From: Pseudooceanicola nanhaiensis
GTDB lineage: Bacteria; Pseudomonadota; Alphaproteobacteria; Rhodobacterales; Rhodobacteraceae
DNA length: 64,000 nucleotides
Reading direction: 5' to 3'
Assembly (NCBI RefSeq): GCF_020171315.1
Contig: NZ_JAIUZP010000014.1
Coordinates: forward strand, 1 to 64,000
Shown here: piece by piece, positions 8,138-16,634 of the stretch
Position numbering within the stretch: the stretch's first letter is position 1
How the letters are laid out: every line of letters starts with the position of its first letter
Position numbers and translations under genes: made by a program
The notes under the pieces: model-generated
What the model was told of the DNA's origin: nothing
Database searches by the model: none
The model's input: only the letters and a program-made list of their open reading frames with translations

Positions 8138-8599
8138 ATGAGCGAGTCAGACACCAAACAGGGCATGATCGCGCAAATTGCGGCGGCCTATGCCTCGCGT
8201 CCCGACGTGAGCGCAGACGACATCATCGCCCTCGTTGGCCGGCTGACCCAGGCCCTCGATCCCGAGGCCGAAGTCGCCGCCCTCATGAACGAGACGACAT
8301 TCACTGCATCCGCCCCCTCGGCGGCCCCGGCGCTTCCGGTGGAGCAGGCGATCACCCAGGACAAGGTCTTTTGCCTGTGCTGCGGCAAGGGCTTCAAGAT
8401 GCTCAAGCGGCATCTCGGCTCCGAGCACGGCCTGACCGAGGCCGAGTATCGCGCCATGTTCAACCTGGCCGAGGATTTCCCGCTGGTCGCGCCGAGCTAC
8501 TCCAAGCGCAAGGCGGATTACGCCAAGCAGGCGGGCTTCGGCAAATACAGCCGCCAGACGCCCGACAAGGGCTCCGCCTCGCGCCAGAAAGCCGACTGA
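8138..8599 (+). CDS. mucR: MucR-family zinc-finger transcriptional regulator
   Basis: This encodes 153 aa, starting at MSESDTKQGMIAQIAAAY; an upstream in-frame start at 8024 gives an atypical leader and was rejected. Residues 1-50 are the helical oligomerisation domain (IAAAYASRPDVSADDIIALVGRL). Residues 80-140 are the Ros/MucR finger with intact ligands, VFCLCCGKGFKMLKRHLGSEHGLT (Cys-x2-Cys-x9-His-x4-His), followed by EAEYRAMFNLAEDFPLVAPSYSKRK. MucR proteins are heat-stable, H-NS-like repressors of AT-rich promoters; in Sinorhizobium MucR represses the flagellar regulator rem. Placed just before motB, it probably tunes this flagellar cluster. Confidence 0.9.
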   Translation: MSESDTKQGMIAQIAAAYASRPDVSADDIIALVGRLTQALDPEAEVAALMNETTFTASAPSAAPALPVEQAITQDKVFCLCCGKGFKMLKRHLGSEHGLTEAEYRAMFNLAEDFPLVAPSYSKRKADYAKQAGFGKYSRQTPDKGSASRQKAD

Positions 8600-8626
8600 T
8601 AGCACGACAGGTGCAGGGGATCGCAG

Positions 8627-9628
8627 ATGGCGGGTAACGCGGAACAGCCGATCATCATCAAGCGTGTCGAGGACGACGGGCACCACGACCACCATGGCGG
8701 TGGCTGGAAGGTGGCCTACGCGGACTTCATGACCGCGATGATGGCCTTCTTCCTGCTGCTCTGGATCCTCGCCGCCTCCGACGAGGAAAAGCTGCGCGGG
8801 CTGGCCGATTACTTCACCCCGTCCCTGAGCGAAGCGGGCGGCCGCGGCGAGGGGATGCTCGACGGGCAGGTGCTGGGGGCGGATGGCGTCATGTCCGGCA
8901 CCGACGGCCCGCAGAGCGAGATCCAGCTGCCCTCCTTCGGGCAGGAGAACCCGCTTGCCGTCTTCGACAGCCGGCTGCGCGAGGAATCGAACGACACCGT
9001 CGTGGAATACGAGGTCGTCCCCGAGGGCGAGGTGCTGCCCGGCAACGAGCGTGACCCGCAGCAGGGTGTGCCGTCAGCGGAATCCATTCAGGACGGCATC
9101 GGCATCCCCGGAGAGATCGCCCGCCAGCAGGAAATCCGCACCTTCGAGCTGGACGCGCTCGAACAGGAGATCGCGAATTCCGTGCAGGACGCGCCCGAGC
9201 TGATCGACCTGCAATCGAACATCCGCTTCGAGCGGACGCCCGAGGGCCTCAACATCGACCTCGTCGATCAGGACGGCCAGTCGATGTTCGCGCTCGGCTC
9301 CTCGCGGGTCGAAAGCCGCACCCGTGACCTGCTGCGGATCATCGGCGAGGCGGTCAGCGACCTGACCCAGGACCTCGCCATCACCGGCCATACGGATGCG
9401 CTGCCCTTCACGCGCCAGCTCGGCTATGGCAACTGGGAGCTGTCGGCCGACCGCGCCAATGCGACGCGCCGTGTGCTGGTGGACACCGGTGTGAACCCGG
9501 CGCGGATCACCCGGATCACCGGCCTTGCCGACACCGATCCGCTGGTGCCCGAAGACCCCCGCGCGGCACAGAACCGCCGGATCTCGATCCAGCTGCTTTA
9601 TCCCGATCCCGCCCTGCTGCAGCAGTGA
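8627..9628 (+). CDS. motB: flagellar motor stator protein MotB
   Basis: This encodes 333 aa. A single transmembrane helix follows the His-rich N-terminus, within WKVAYADFMTAMMAFFLLLWILAAS; Asp33 in YADF is the proton-accepting aspartate of the stator. Residues 95-200 are an acidic periplasmic linker. Residues 225-325 are the OmpA-like peptidoglycan-binding domain (ITGHTDALPFTRQLGYGNWELSADRANATRRVL, then DPRAAQNRRISIQLL). It anchors the MotA/MotB stator to the cell wall. The gene lies 27 bases after mucR and apart from motA. Confidence 0.95.
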   Translation: MAGNAEQPIIIKRVEDDGHHDHHGGGWKVAYADFMTAMMAFFLLLWILAASDEEKLRGLADYFTPSLSEAGGRGEGMLDGQVLGADGVMSGTDGPQSEIQLPSFGQENPLAVFDSRLREESNDTVVEYEVVPEGEVLPGNERDPQQGVPSAESIQDGIGIPGEIARQQEIRTFELDALEQEIANSVQDAPELIDLQSNIRFERTPEGLNIDLVDQDGQSMFALGSSRVESRTRDLLRIIGEAVSDLTQDLAITGHTDALPFTRQLGYGNWELSADRANATRRVLVDTGVNPARITRITGLADTDPLVPEDPRAAQNRRISIQLLYPDPALLQQ

Positions 9629-9764
9629 TTCGCCCCTACATCTGGTAGAGGCCCTGAGCCCGCCTCCATAGGGGCTGCAGGCGGGGCCTGTGACGTTGCG
9701 CGACTCCCGCATGACGTCGGGGTGCATCATTTTTGACACCCCCGAATTCCGGCGAAATCGCGAC

Positions 9765-9861
9765 TTATCCACAGAACTATACACAGGCGAAAACCCGCTA
9801 AAAGGGCGCATCTGCTGACTCGCGGGCGCTGCGCCTTAGCGTCACCCAACAATTATGCACA
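9765..9861 (+). promoter_or_regulatory. cluster of three DnaA boxes in the gap after motB
   Basis: The 356-base gap between motB and the next gene holds three 9-mers in the same orientation: TTATCCACA (9765-9773, the classic high-affinity DnaA box), CTATACACA (9777-9785, one mismatch to TTATNCACA) and TTATGCACA (9853-9861, full match). An AT-rich run follows at about 9900-9932 (GCATATAGTGTATTTAAGG). The arrangement resembles a replication origin or a DnaA-binding control site. Nothing else is visible in the gap apart from the presumed promoter of the next gene. Confidence 0.6.
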
Positions 9862-9984
9862 GCTACGGGATGTAGTTTCTGTCCCCCAATCAGACCCCGC
9901 ATATAGTGTATTTAAGGTGTTTTTAACTTCCCCGAACAGGGACGGAGGGGTATGGTGAAAGTGGGGTGAAGAAAGGCTGCAATC

Positions 9985-10764
9985 ATGCATGGGGCGCGAC
10001 TGCTCGAACTGGTCTGGCAAGGCAAGATAAACGCCGCTCAGGGGACGGGCGCGCTGCGGTTCCGGCGCATGCTGAAGTCCCTTCTGCCGATCCACGCGGT
10101 CGTGCTGACGGCGCGTGAAGGCATCGACCGGGCCACGGTCGTCACCGATGATGTCGAGGTCATGCCCGCGCTGCCGCTGGGGGATGTGATCGTCGAGGAA
10201 CTCGGCATCGACGTGCCCATGGGGGCGCTGATCGTGCTGACCGACGCCGACATGCTGGAAAGCCCGGTGAACGACGAAGACCTGTCCTATGACATGGGCT
10301 TCGTGGTGGGCGAGGTGCTGCTGACCGTGCTGCGTCTCGGGGCCTTCCCGTTGGAGCGCGAGACTGCCGCGCTCTACACGATGGCCGCCTCCTACGATCG
10401 TCTGGCCGAGGCCTCCGGGCTGCAACATCTGGGGCTGCACCCGCGCTCCTTCCGCGCGGGGCTCGTCTGCGCCCTCGGGACCTACTGGTCCGGCGCGCGC
10501 AGCAGCCGTGCCGAGGTGAGCGGGCTTTTCCTGCGCTCCGACTGCCTCGCCGGGATCGAGCTGCGGGCCTACCTCAAGACGCTGGATGCCAGCTTCGACG
10601 CCCCGGCCCATGCCCGCATTCCCGCGTCGCTGCTGGCCTTCAGCGGCGGCACCCGCCCGCTGGAAGACTGGCTCACCCGGACCAGCCGCGCCGTGCTGGC
10701 CCAGCTTGACCAGATGGAGCCGCGCGGCCAGCGTCAGGGCGTGCGCCGCACCACGGACGACTGA
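9985..10764 (+). CDS. unknown protein, flagellar locus
   Basis: This encodes 259 aa with no signal peptide or membrane segment. It begins MHGARLLELVWQGKINAAQGTGALRFRRMLKSLLPIHAVVLTAREG. The middle is rich in acidic and hydrophobic residues (MPALPLGDVIVEELGIDVPMGALIVLTDADMLESPVNDEDLSYDMGFVVGEVLLTVLRLG). The last 20 residues are basic and probably disordered. I do not recognise a family. It sits alone between motB and the sigma-factor operon, downstream of the DnaA-box cluster. Codon use looks like its neighbours, so it is probably a real cytoplasmic protein, possibly tied to flagellar control. Confidence 0.65.
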   Translation: MHGARLLELVWQGKINAAQGTGALRFRRMLKSLLPIHAVVLTAREGIDRATVVTDDVEVMPALPLGDVIVEELGIDVPMGALIVLTDADMLESPVNDEDLSYDMGFVVGEVLLTVLRLGAFPLERETAALYTMAASYDRLAEASGLQHLGLHPRSFRAGLVCALGTYWSGARSSRAEVSGLFLRSDCLAGIELRAYLKTLDASFDAPAHARIPASLLAFSGGTRPLEDWLTRTSRAVLAQLDQMEPRGQRQGVRRTTDD

Positions 10765-10905
10765 TCCGCGCCGTTCATCGCGAAGCCCAAGAGAAGCCCG
10801 GATAATTCCGGGCTTTAACCTTTTCTAAATCAAACATAACTTTCCGTCTGTGCGGAATTGTGCTTACCTGTCCTTGCCGAACAAGAGCAGTCAGGCACAA
10901 GAATA

Positions 10906-11655
10906 ATGTTGGCGATCAGCTATCAGGCGGCCTTGCGGGAACCCCTCCTTGCCGTGGACGACGAACGTGAGGCGATCTGCAAGTGGCAGGACGACCGGGA
11001 CCAGAGGGCGCTGGAATTGCTGCTGCGGTCCCATGCCCGGCAGGCCTGGAGCCAGGCGGCGCGCTGGACGGACAATCCGGTGCACCTGGAAGACCTCGCC
11101 TCCGAGGGGCTGATCGGACTGATGCGGGCCGCGGATAATTTCGACCGCAGCCAGAACGTCCGGTTCTCGACCTACTCGGCGTGGTGGGTGATGAACTGCA
11201 TCTCGGCCGCGCTCGCGCGGATCAAGACGGTGATCGACATTCCGCCGCGCACCTACCTCGATGCGCGCTCGGGGCGGCTCGAGGGCGAGGATGCCTCGCT
11301 CGTACAGGTCGCCATGTCGGGGATGGTGGCGCTGGATGCACCGGTGACGGATGACGGTGCCTCTCCGGCGGACCTGCTGGTCAGCCCCGAGATGACGCCG
11401 GAGGAATGCGCGGCGGCCCGGTCCGCCGCGGCCTGCCAGATCCGTGCCCTTGCGCAGGCAATGGCCGATCTGGACCCACTGGAGGTGGAGATCATCCGCC
11501 GCCGCAAGTTGCAGCCCGTGCCGGAGCGCGTGGAGGATCTGGCCGCCGCGCTCGACATGCCGAAGGACCGGCTGCGCCAGATCGAGAAGAGGGCCCTGCT
11601 GCGGTTGCGGCAGCGGCTTGTCGCGCAGGGCGTCAGCCTTGCGGCGATGCAGTAA
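10906..11655 (+). CDS. RpoH-like sigma-70-family factor in the flagellar cluster
   Basis: This encodes 249 aa from the ATG at 10906; a TTG start 48 bases upstream is possible but less likely. Region 2 is clear (LEDLASEGLIGLMRAADNFDRSQNVRFSTYSAWWVMNCISAALAR). Region 4 is LDPLEVEIIRRRKLQPVPERVEDLAAALDMPKDRLRQIEKRALLRLRQRL. The region between is long and acidic and keeps little of region 3. The pattern is closest to the RpoH group rather than to FliA. It is 10 bases upstream of fliK and heads the fliK-flgD operon. No fliA is seen in the window, so this factor may drive part of the flagellar regulon. A CAAGAATA octamer ends right at the start codon. Confidence 0.8.
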   Translation: MLAISYQAALREPLLAVDDEREAICKWQDDRDQRALELLLRSHARQAWSQAARWTDNPVHLEDLASEGLIGLMRAADNFDRSQNVRFSTYSAWWVMNCISAALARIKTVIDIPPRTYLDARSGRLEGEDASLVQVAMSGMVALDAPVTDDGASPADLLVSPEMTPEECAAARSAAACQIRALAQAMADLDPLEVEIIRRRKLQPVPERVEDLAAALDMPKDRLRQIEKRALLRLRQRLVAQGVSLAAMQ

Positions 11656-11665
11656 GAGGAAGACG

Positions 11666-13777
11666 ATGGTTTTGGGTCTGAAAGTGAGCGATCTGGCGAC
11701 GGCCGCGACGGTACAGGTCGGGCAGGGCGTCAGGACAGAGACGACGGGCACGGGCGGGCGCTTTGCCGCGCTCGTCGCCGCCGTTGCGGCGGGCGCAAAA
11801 CCCGCCGCCGTGCCCGAGGCGTCGGGGCTCACGGTCGTACCCACCTCCGCCGCGTCGCAGCTGCAGGCTGCGCTGCGCGATATCTTCGCGGACTACCCCG
11901 ACGCCGCCTCGACAGAGGCCGAGGCGCAAACCGCCCGGCAGACGACGCTGACCGAGCTTTCGGACCGGATCAGCGCGGCGCTTGCCGAGTATGACACCGC
12001 AGAGGGCACCGACAGCGCGGAGCGCTTCACCCGGTCGTTGGCGGACCTCGCCCCGTCCGAATACCTGTCGGAGACCGGCACGCTCGACACCGGCCGGATC
12101 TTCGCCGCGTTGCCCGGCCTGACTGGCCTGCCCGAGGCACTTGTCGCCCCCACCGCCCTCGCCAGCGGGCAGAGCGAAGAGGTCCCCGCCGTGGGTGAGG
12201 CACAGCCCGCCACCGTTGAGGCCTCGCCAGAGGCCAAGACCGCAGGCACGCGAGACCAGGTTGAGAACGGCGACGCTCTGATGTCGGCGTCAGCCCCGAC
12301 GTCGACTGCGGCCAGCGGCCTTGGGCAAACCCCTGAGGCAGGTGCCGAGGCCGCCGTTGGCGCGGATGTTCAGGACAGCGCCACGACATCCGACGCCGGC
12401 ACCCCGACACCGGGCGTGTCCGCGCAAGCCACTCCCGCCAGTACGACACCGCTCGGCGGGGCCGCCTCCAGGCCCGTCGCCGCGCAAGTCCCGGCGGGGG
12501 ATGTCTCTGGCGAGGCGACCGCAACTGCCGAAGCTCAGCCCCTCGCGGCGTCGAATACGCCGGTCGCCCCGGCCACCGGTGAAATGGTGGCGGAAGCCGC
12601 CCCCGCCCGCCCGGTGGCGCAGGGCGAGACGCAGGCAACGGCCCCGACCTCCGCAGTGTCGCAGCCCCAGCAGACAGCCACGCCCGCGCAGCAGGCCGCC
12701 GCCCCGGCGTCCCAAGACGGTACGGTCGGTACGCAGGCGCCCAAGGCAGCGGCACCTGCCGCCCAAGCGCAGGCGACGGATGCCACCCAGTCAACCTTGG
12801 AGCCCGAGGCAGCCGAGGCCCAGCAACCGGGCAACGCGGCCCCCGCAGCCACGACGGCCCGTGCCAAGGATACGCAAGCGCTCCAGTCCGCCACACCCGC
12901 GACCGGCGAAGTGGATGCGGCGACCACCGTCAGCACGCAGCCGGTCACGACGGCCCAACCGACGAAACTCGCCGCGCTCGAAGCACTTATGCGTCCGGTC
13001 ACCGGCGCAGGGCGTCAGACCGGCTACAGCGCCGCCCTCCGGTCCACCCCGGAGGCAGGATCGCTTACCGCGCAGGCCGCCGCGACAGAGGACAAGCCGG
13101 TGCTGGACGAGGTCGAGACACCGCAACCCTTCGCCGCGGCCCTTGTCCCCTCCGCCACAGCGACGGCCATCACCGAGGCCGACAGCGACGCGGGCACAGG
13201 GGACGCTGGCACCGGCGGCGAGATTGCCGTGGGCCAGATGCAAGGGCTCACCGGGCACGATCCCTTCGGCGCCCTCCTGAACCGGCTCGCGCCGATGTCC
13301 ACCGAGATGCTCGTCACCGACCGTCCGCAGCAACCCGCGCCGATGCAGAGCTACACGCAGCTTGCCGCGACCGTCTCGCAGACCGTGCGCGGCGAGGTCC
13401 TGCAAAACGGCAGCACGCGGATCGAGGTCAGCACGCAGGACCTGGGCCGCATCCAGGTCGAGCTGATGCAGGCCGACGATGGCGATCTGAACATCACCCT
13501 GCGGTCCGACAACCCGCAGGTGCTGAGCGCGCTGCGCGCCGACCGCGACCTGCTGATGAACCTGCTGCGCGACAGCGGCGTCCAGATGGGCGGCGGCAGC
13601 CTCAGCCTCGAAGATTACGGCCAGGGCGGTAGCCGGGGGCAGGACTCTGCCGCCGGGCAGTCCGGCCAGACCGCGCCGCAGGGGGCCGCTACCGCAGACG
13701 ACGAACCGGCCGAAGACCTTCCTCCCGCTTCCCACATCCCCACGCTTGGCCCGGGCCAGGTGGATATCCTGACCTGA
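11666..13777 (+). CDS. fliK: flagellar hook-length control protein FliK
   Basis: This encodes 703 aa from an ATG preceded by AGAGGAAG; the longer frame starting at 11444 runs through the sigma-factor gene and is not real. Residues 1-520 are Ala/Pro/Thr/Gln-rich low-complexity sequence, as expected of the secreted molecular ruler. The conserved C-terminal hook domain is at about 555-660 (RGEVLQNGSTRIEVSTQDLGRIQVELMQADDGDLNITLRSDNPQVLSALRADRDLLMNLLRDSG). FliK sets hook length and switches the export gate from hook to filament substrates. It is longer than most FliK proteins (about 400-600 aa), the excess being in the linker. Confidence 0.88.
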   Translation: MVLGLKVSDLATAATVQVGQGVRTETTGTGGRFAALVAAVAAGAKPAAVPEASGLTVVPTSAASQLQAALRDIFADYPDAASTEAEAQTARQTTLTELSDRISAALAEYDTAEGTDSAERFTRSLADLAPSEYLSETGTLDTGRIFAALPGLTGLPEALVAPTALASGQSEEVPAVGEAQPATVEASPEAKTAGTRDQVENGDALMSASAPTSTAASGLGQTPEAGAEAAVGADVQDSATTSDAGTPTPGVSAQATPASTTPLGGAASRPVAAQVPAGDVSGEATATAEAQPLAASNTPVAPATGEMVAEAAPARPVAQGETQATAPTSAVSQPQQTATPAQQAAAPASQDGTVGTQAPKAAAPAAQAQATDATQSTLEPEAAEAQQPGNAAPAATTARAKDTQALQSATPATGEVDAATTVSTQPVTTAQPTKLAALEALMRPVTGAGRQTGYSAALRSTPEAGSLTAQAAATEDKPVLDEVETPQPFAAALVPSATATAITEADSDAGTGDAGTGGEIAVGQMQGLTGHDPFGALLNRLAPMSTEMLVTDRPQQPAPMQSYTQLAATVSQTVRGEVLQNGSTRIEVSTQDLGRIQVELMQADDGDLNITLRSDNPQVLSALRADRDLLMNLLRDSGVQMGGGSLSLEDYGQGGSRGQDSAAGQSGQTAPQGAATADDEPAEDLPPASHIPTLGPGQVDILT

Positions 13778-13792
13778 TTTCGGAGACGCGCC

Positions 13793-14458
13793 ATGACCAT
13801 CGAGACGGCAATCACCGCAGCCACCGCATCGACTTCCACCGCGACCTCCTCGATGAGCACGCTGTCGGATGACTACAACAGCTTCCTTCAGCTGCTGACC
13901 GCGCAGGTCGCGAACCAGGACCCGCTGGAGCCGATGGACAGCTCCACCTTCGTCAGCCAGCTGGCGCAGCTGTCCTCGGTCGAACAGCAGATCATCACCA
14001 ACTCCCACCTCGAGACCATCGGCGGGCAGGTGGCCACGGCGGCGGTGCTGAACGATCTCAGCTTCGTCGGCCACGAGGTCACGATCGCCACCGACCAGAT
14101 GGAGCTGATCGACAGCGAGGGGAGCTTCTTCTACGAGCTGGCGGATACGGCGGATACGGTGAGCGCGCAGATCTACGCCTCGGACGGCACGCTGGTGAAG
14201 GAATTCACCGGGCTCGACACGACGGCGGGCACGCTGACGCAGGTGACATGGGACGGGACGGACAGCGACGGGCTTCCGGTGCCGGACGACACCTTCACCG
14301 TGCAGATCGTCGCCGAGGATGCAGAGGGCGAGTCGGTCACGGCCGAGACCTATGCCACCACGGCGGTGGAGGGGATCACCTACGCTGCCGGGCTGTCGCA
14401 GCTCCTGCTGCGCAGCGGCGAGACGAACACCTCGGCCAATATCCTGGCGATGGAGTGA
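13793..14458 (+). CDS. flgD: flagellar hook assembly scaffold FlgD
   Basis: This encodes 221 aa. The conserved N-terminal motif is present (LSDDYNSFLQLLTAQVANQDPLEPMDSSTFVSQLAQLSSVEQQI, about 24-67). The tudor/FnIII-like C-terminal half includes LTQVTWDGTDSDGLPVPDDTFTVQIVA. FlgD caps the growing hook and is exported by the flagellar apparatus. GGAG precedes the ATG. It is the third gene of the sigma factor-fliK-flgD operon and converges on the FliL-like gene. Confidence 0.95.
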   Translation: MTIETAITAATASTSTATSSMSTLSDDYNSFLQLLTAQVANQDPLEPMDSSTFVSQLAQLSSVEQQIITNSHLETIGGQVATAAVLNDLSFVGHEVTIATDQMELIDSEGSFFYELADTADTVSAQIYASDGTLVKEFTGLDTTAGTLTQVTWDGTDSDGLPVPDDTFTVQIVAEDAEGESVTAETYATTAVEGITYAAGLSQLLLRSGETNTSANILAME

Positions 14459-14471
14459 CGCGCGGCGCAGG

Positions 14472-15098
14472 TCAGCTGCGCGGCACGTCCTGCTTGAAGA
14501 GCGTCAGGAACAGCACATCCTCAACCGAGGCGAACTGCGGCTGGAGGTCTTCCTTGAGCCGTGCCGCCAGCTTTTCGCTGTCGATCGCGGATCCGGCGAG
14601 GATCGGGTCCTGCGCGGCAGACATCATCGAGGTGAGGATCGCATCGCGCAGACGGGTCGCGTTCTCGGCGATGCGGTATTCGGTCGCCATCTGCGGATCC
14701 GTCATGGCCACGCCGAAATCGGCCACCACGTAGGTCACGCTGGCGGGCTTGTAGACCGGGATCGTCATCTTGCCGAGGGCGACAACCTTCGGATCCGTGA
14801 CCACCCTCGCCTTGCTCAGCGACGGCTGCCGCGGCTTGCCGTGGTCCATCATCTCGCCCGCATCGGCATGGTCTTCGGCGGCGCGCAGCGCCTCGTGGCC
14901 GGTGTCCTCGACCTTGCCATGCACGCCGGGCTCGGCCTTGGCCGGGCTTTCGCCGTGGCCCGCAGGGGCCGCATGGCTGTCATCCTCGACGGAGAGGGCC
15001 GCCTCTGCAGGCTTGGGTTTCATGACCATGCCGATGCCATAGCCCGCGCCGAGGCTCAGGGCTGGCACGGCGGCCATCATCAAAAGGGATTTCTTCAT
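14472..15098 (-). CDS. FliL-like flagellar basal-body protein (first of two)
   Basis: This encodes 208 aa. One N-terminal membrane segment (MKKSLLMMAAVPALSLGAGYGIGMVM) is followed by a His/Glu/Ala-rich linker of about 75 residues and a C-terminal FliL-type domain (TYVVADFGVAMTDPQMATEYRIAENATRLRDAILTSMMSA...EKLAARLKEDLQPQFASVEDVLFLTLFKQDVP). FliL domains ring the MotB linker and stabilise stators. It ends the flgF-G-A-H operon 85 bases after flgH. A second FliL is encoded at 34570-35166. The two are only distantly alike, so they may work at different sites in the motor. Confidence 0.75.
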   Translation of the reverse strand: MKKSLLMMAAVPALSLGAGYGIGMVMKPKPAEAALSVEDDSHAAPAGHGESPAKAEPGVHGKVEDTGHEALRAAEDHADAGEMMDHGKPRQPSLSKARVVTDPKVVALGKMTIPVYKPASVTYVVADFGVAMTDPQMATEYRIAENATRLRDAILTSMMSAAQDPILAGSAIDSEKLAARLKEDLQPQFASVEDVLFLTLFKQDVPRS

Positions 15099-15183
15099 CG
15101 CACCGCTCGAATTCGTTCACTCCCCTTTGGTTATGGGAGGCGAATCCGGCGAAAATCCTGTGCGATTAGGGCGATACCCAGAT

Positions 15184-15942
15184 TTAATACGGCAGGATGA
15201 TGTCCATGGCATCTTCGCCGTAGCTGCGCTGCGTCTGCCGCGTCAGCTGGCCCCGACCACCATATGTGATACGTGCCTCGGCGATTTTGTCATAATCTAT
15301 GGTGTTGTCCATCTGGACGTCCTGCGGACGGATGATCCCGGCCACCCGAAGTTCACGCAACTCCTGGTTGACCTTCACTTCCTGCCGCCCCGCGACGACC
15401 ATATTTCCGTTCGGCAGCATCTGCACGACGAGGGCCGCAACCTTCAGGCTGATGGACTCGTTGCGGTCGATGGAACCGCTGCCCGAGGCACTGCTGCCCG
15501 AGGTGATGTCGACGATGTTGTCGCCGGTGGGCAAGTCGCTTTCGTCCACGCCGGGCAGGATCTTGTCGATCTGGGTGCCATAGCCGAAGAAGGACGGGAA
15601 GCCGATGGAGCCGCCGCCTTCGCGTTCGCGATCGGTGGCGTTGCTCAGGCTGGCTTCGTCCTCGATCTCGATCAGGATGGTCAGGATGTCCCCCACCTTC
15701 GAGGCCCGCTGATCCGCGAAGAAGCCGTCGCTGCCGCGCTGCCAGAGCGAGGCGCCCTCGGCGCGCTCCATGATGCGCGGCGGCTCGGCCGGGGGCATGG
15801 GCACCGAGACGGTCGAGGTCTCGGCCATGTCGCCGGCGCTGAACCCGATCGAGGAGACCTCGGGGTCGCGATCGAAGGGCGAGGTGCCGCAGCCGGCCAG
15901 CAGGCCGGTCAGGGCAACGATGGTAAGGGGGGCGGATTTCAT
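15184..15942 (-). CDS. flgH: flagellar L-ring protein FlgH
   Basis: This encodes 252 aa. It is a lipoprotein precursor: the signal sequence ends in the lipobox LLAGC with Cys18 as the lipidation site. The family core is visible (LWQRGSDGFFADQRASKVGDILTILIEIEDEASLSNATDRERE; NGNMVVAGRQEVKVNQELRELRVAGIIRPQDVQMDNTI). FlgH polymerises into the outer-membrane ring around the rod. The ATG overlaps the flgA stop as ATGA, so translation is coupled. Confidence 0.97.
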   Translation of the reverse strand: MKSAPLTIVALTGLLAGCGTSPFDRDPEVSSIGFSAGDMAETSTVSVPMPPAEPPRIMERAEGASLWQRGSDGFFADQRASKVGDILTILIEIEDEASLSNATDREREGGGSIGFPSFFGYGTQIDKILPGVDESDLPTGDNIVDITSGSSASGSGSIDRNESISLKVAALVVQMLPNGNMVVAGRQEVKVNQELRELRVAGIIRPQDVQMDNTIDYDKIAEARITYGGRGQLTRQTQRSYGEDAMDIILPY

Positions 15943-16634
15943 CGGGTGACCTCCACGATGCCCTCGCCGGTGGCGGTGCCGGTCAGCGAGGTGTTGGACA
16001 CGAGATTGACGATACGCAGTTCCTGCCCGCGGTGGGCATCCTGCAGGGCGCGGCCCGGCGCAGAGAGCGCCAGCAGCCCGTCGTTGTAGCGGATAGAGAC
16101 CTTGTCGCCCCGGCCGATGACCAGCGGCTGCATGACGGATTGCAGCATGACCGGGCGGCCCTGCTGCAGCATCCGGCGGACCTGCATGCCCTCCAGCTCG
16201 GCGCTGTCGGTGACGGCAAAGGCGCCGACGCGGGCCCAAGGCATTTCGATCGTCTGCAGGTCGCCCGCGCGGACGATCTCGTCCGGCATCATGCGGCGGG
16301 CGGGGACGGGCACATCGACCATGACAATGGCAAGGCCCGCGATCCGCACCACGGGGCCGTCCGTCCGCACCACGTCGGCCACGAACTGCCCGGTCGAGGT
16401 GTCCATCCAGAAGCCGGAGAACATGACCGCATTCTGCGGCTTGTCGGTCTGGAAGGAGATCGTGATGCGGCCGTTCTGCGGGAAGGCCGGGCCATAGGTG
16501 TCGCGCGCCTTCTCCTCGACCAGATCGGTGACGTCCGCCGTGGCGACCTGCGCCACGGGTTCGGCCCCGGTGGTCGCCGCGCCCAGGGGCGCCGCACCGA
16601 GCGAGAGCAGAAGGAGGGCGAGCAGCGGTCTCAT
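15939..16634 (-). CDS. flgA: flagellar P-ring assembly chaperone FlgA
   Basis: This encodes 231 aa with a signal peptide (MRPLLALLLLSLGAAPLGAA). The SAF-type C-terminal half is VPVPARRMMPDEIVRAGDLQTIEMPWARVGAFAVTDSAELEGMQVRRMLQQGRPVMLQSVMQPLVIGRGDKVSIRYNDGLL. FlgA is the periplasmic chaperone for FlgI. The start overlaps the flgG stop and the stop overlaps the flgH start (both ATGA), giving a tightly coupled flgG-flgA-flgH unit. Confidence 0.94.
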   Translation of the reverse strand: MRPLLALLLLSLGAAPLGAATTGAEPVAQVATADVTDLVEEKARDTYGPAFPQNGRITISFQTDKPQNAVMFSGFWMDTSTGQFVADVVRTDGPVVRIAGLAIVMVDVPVPARRMMPDEIVRAGDLQTIEMPWARVGAFAVTDSAELEGMQVRRMLQQGRPVMLQSVMQPLVIGRGDKVSIRYNDGLLALSAPGRALQDAHRGQELRIVNLVSNTSLTGTATGEGIVEVTR

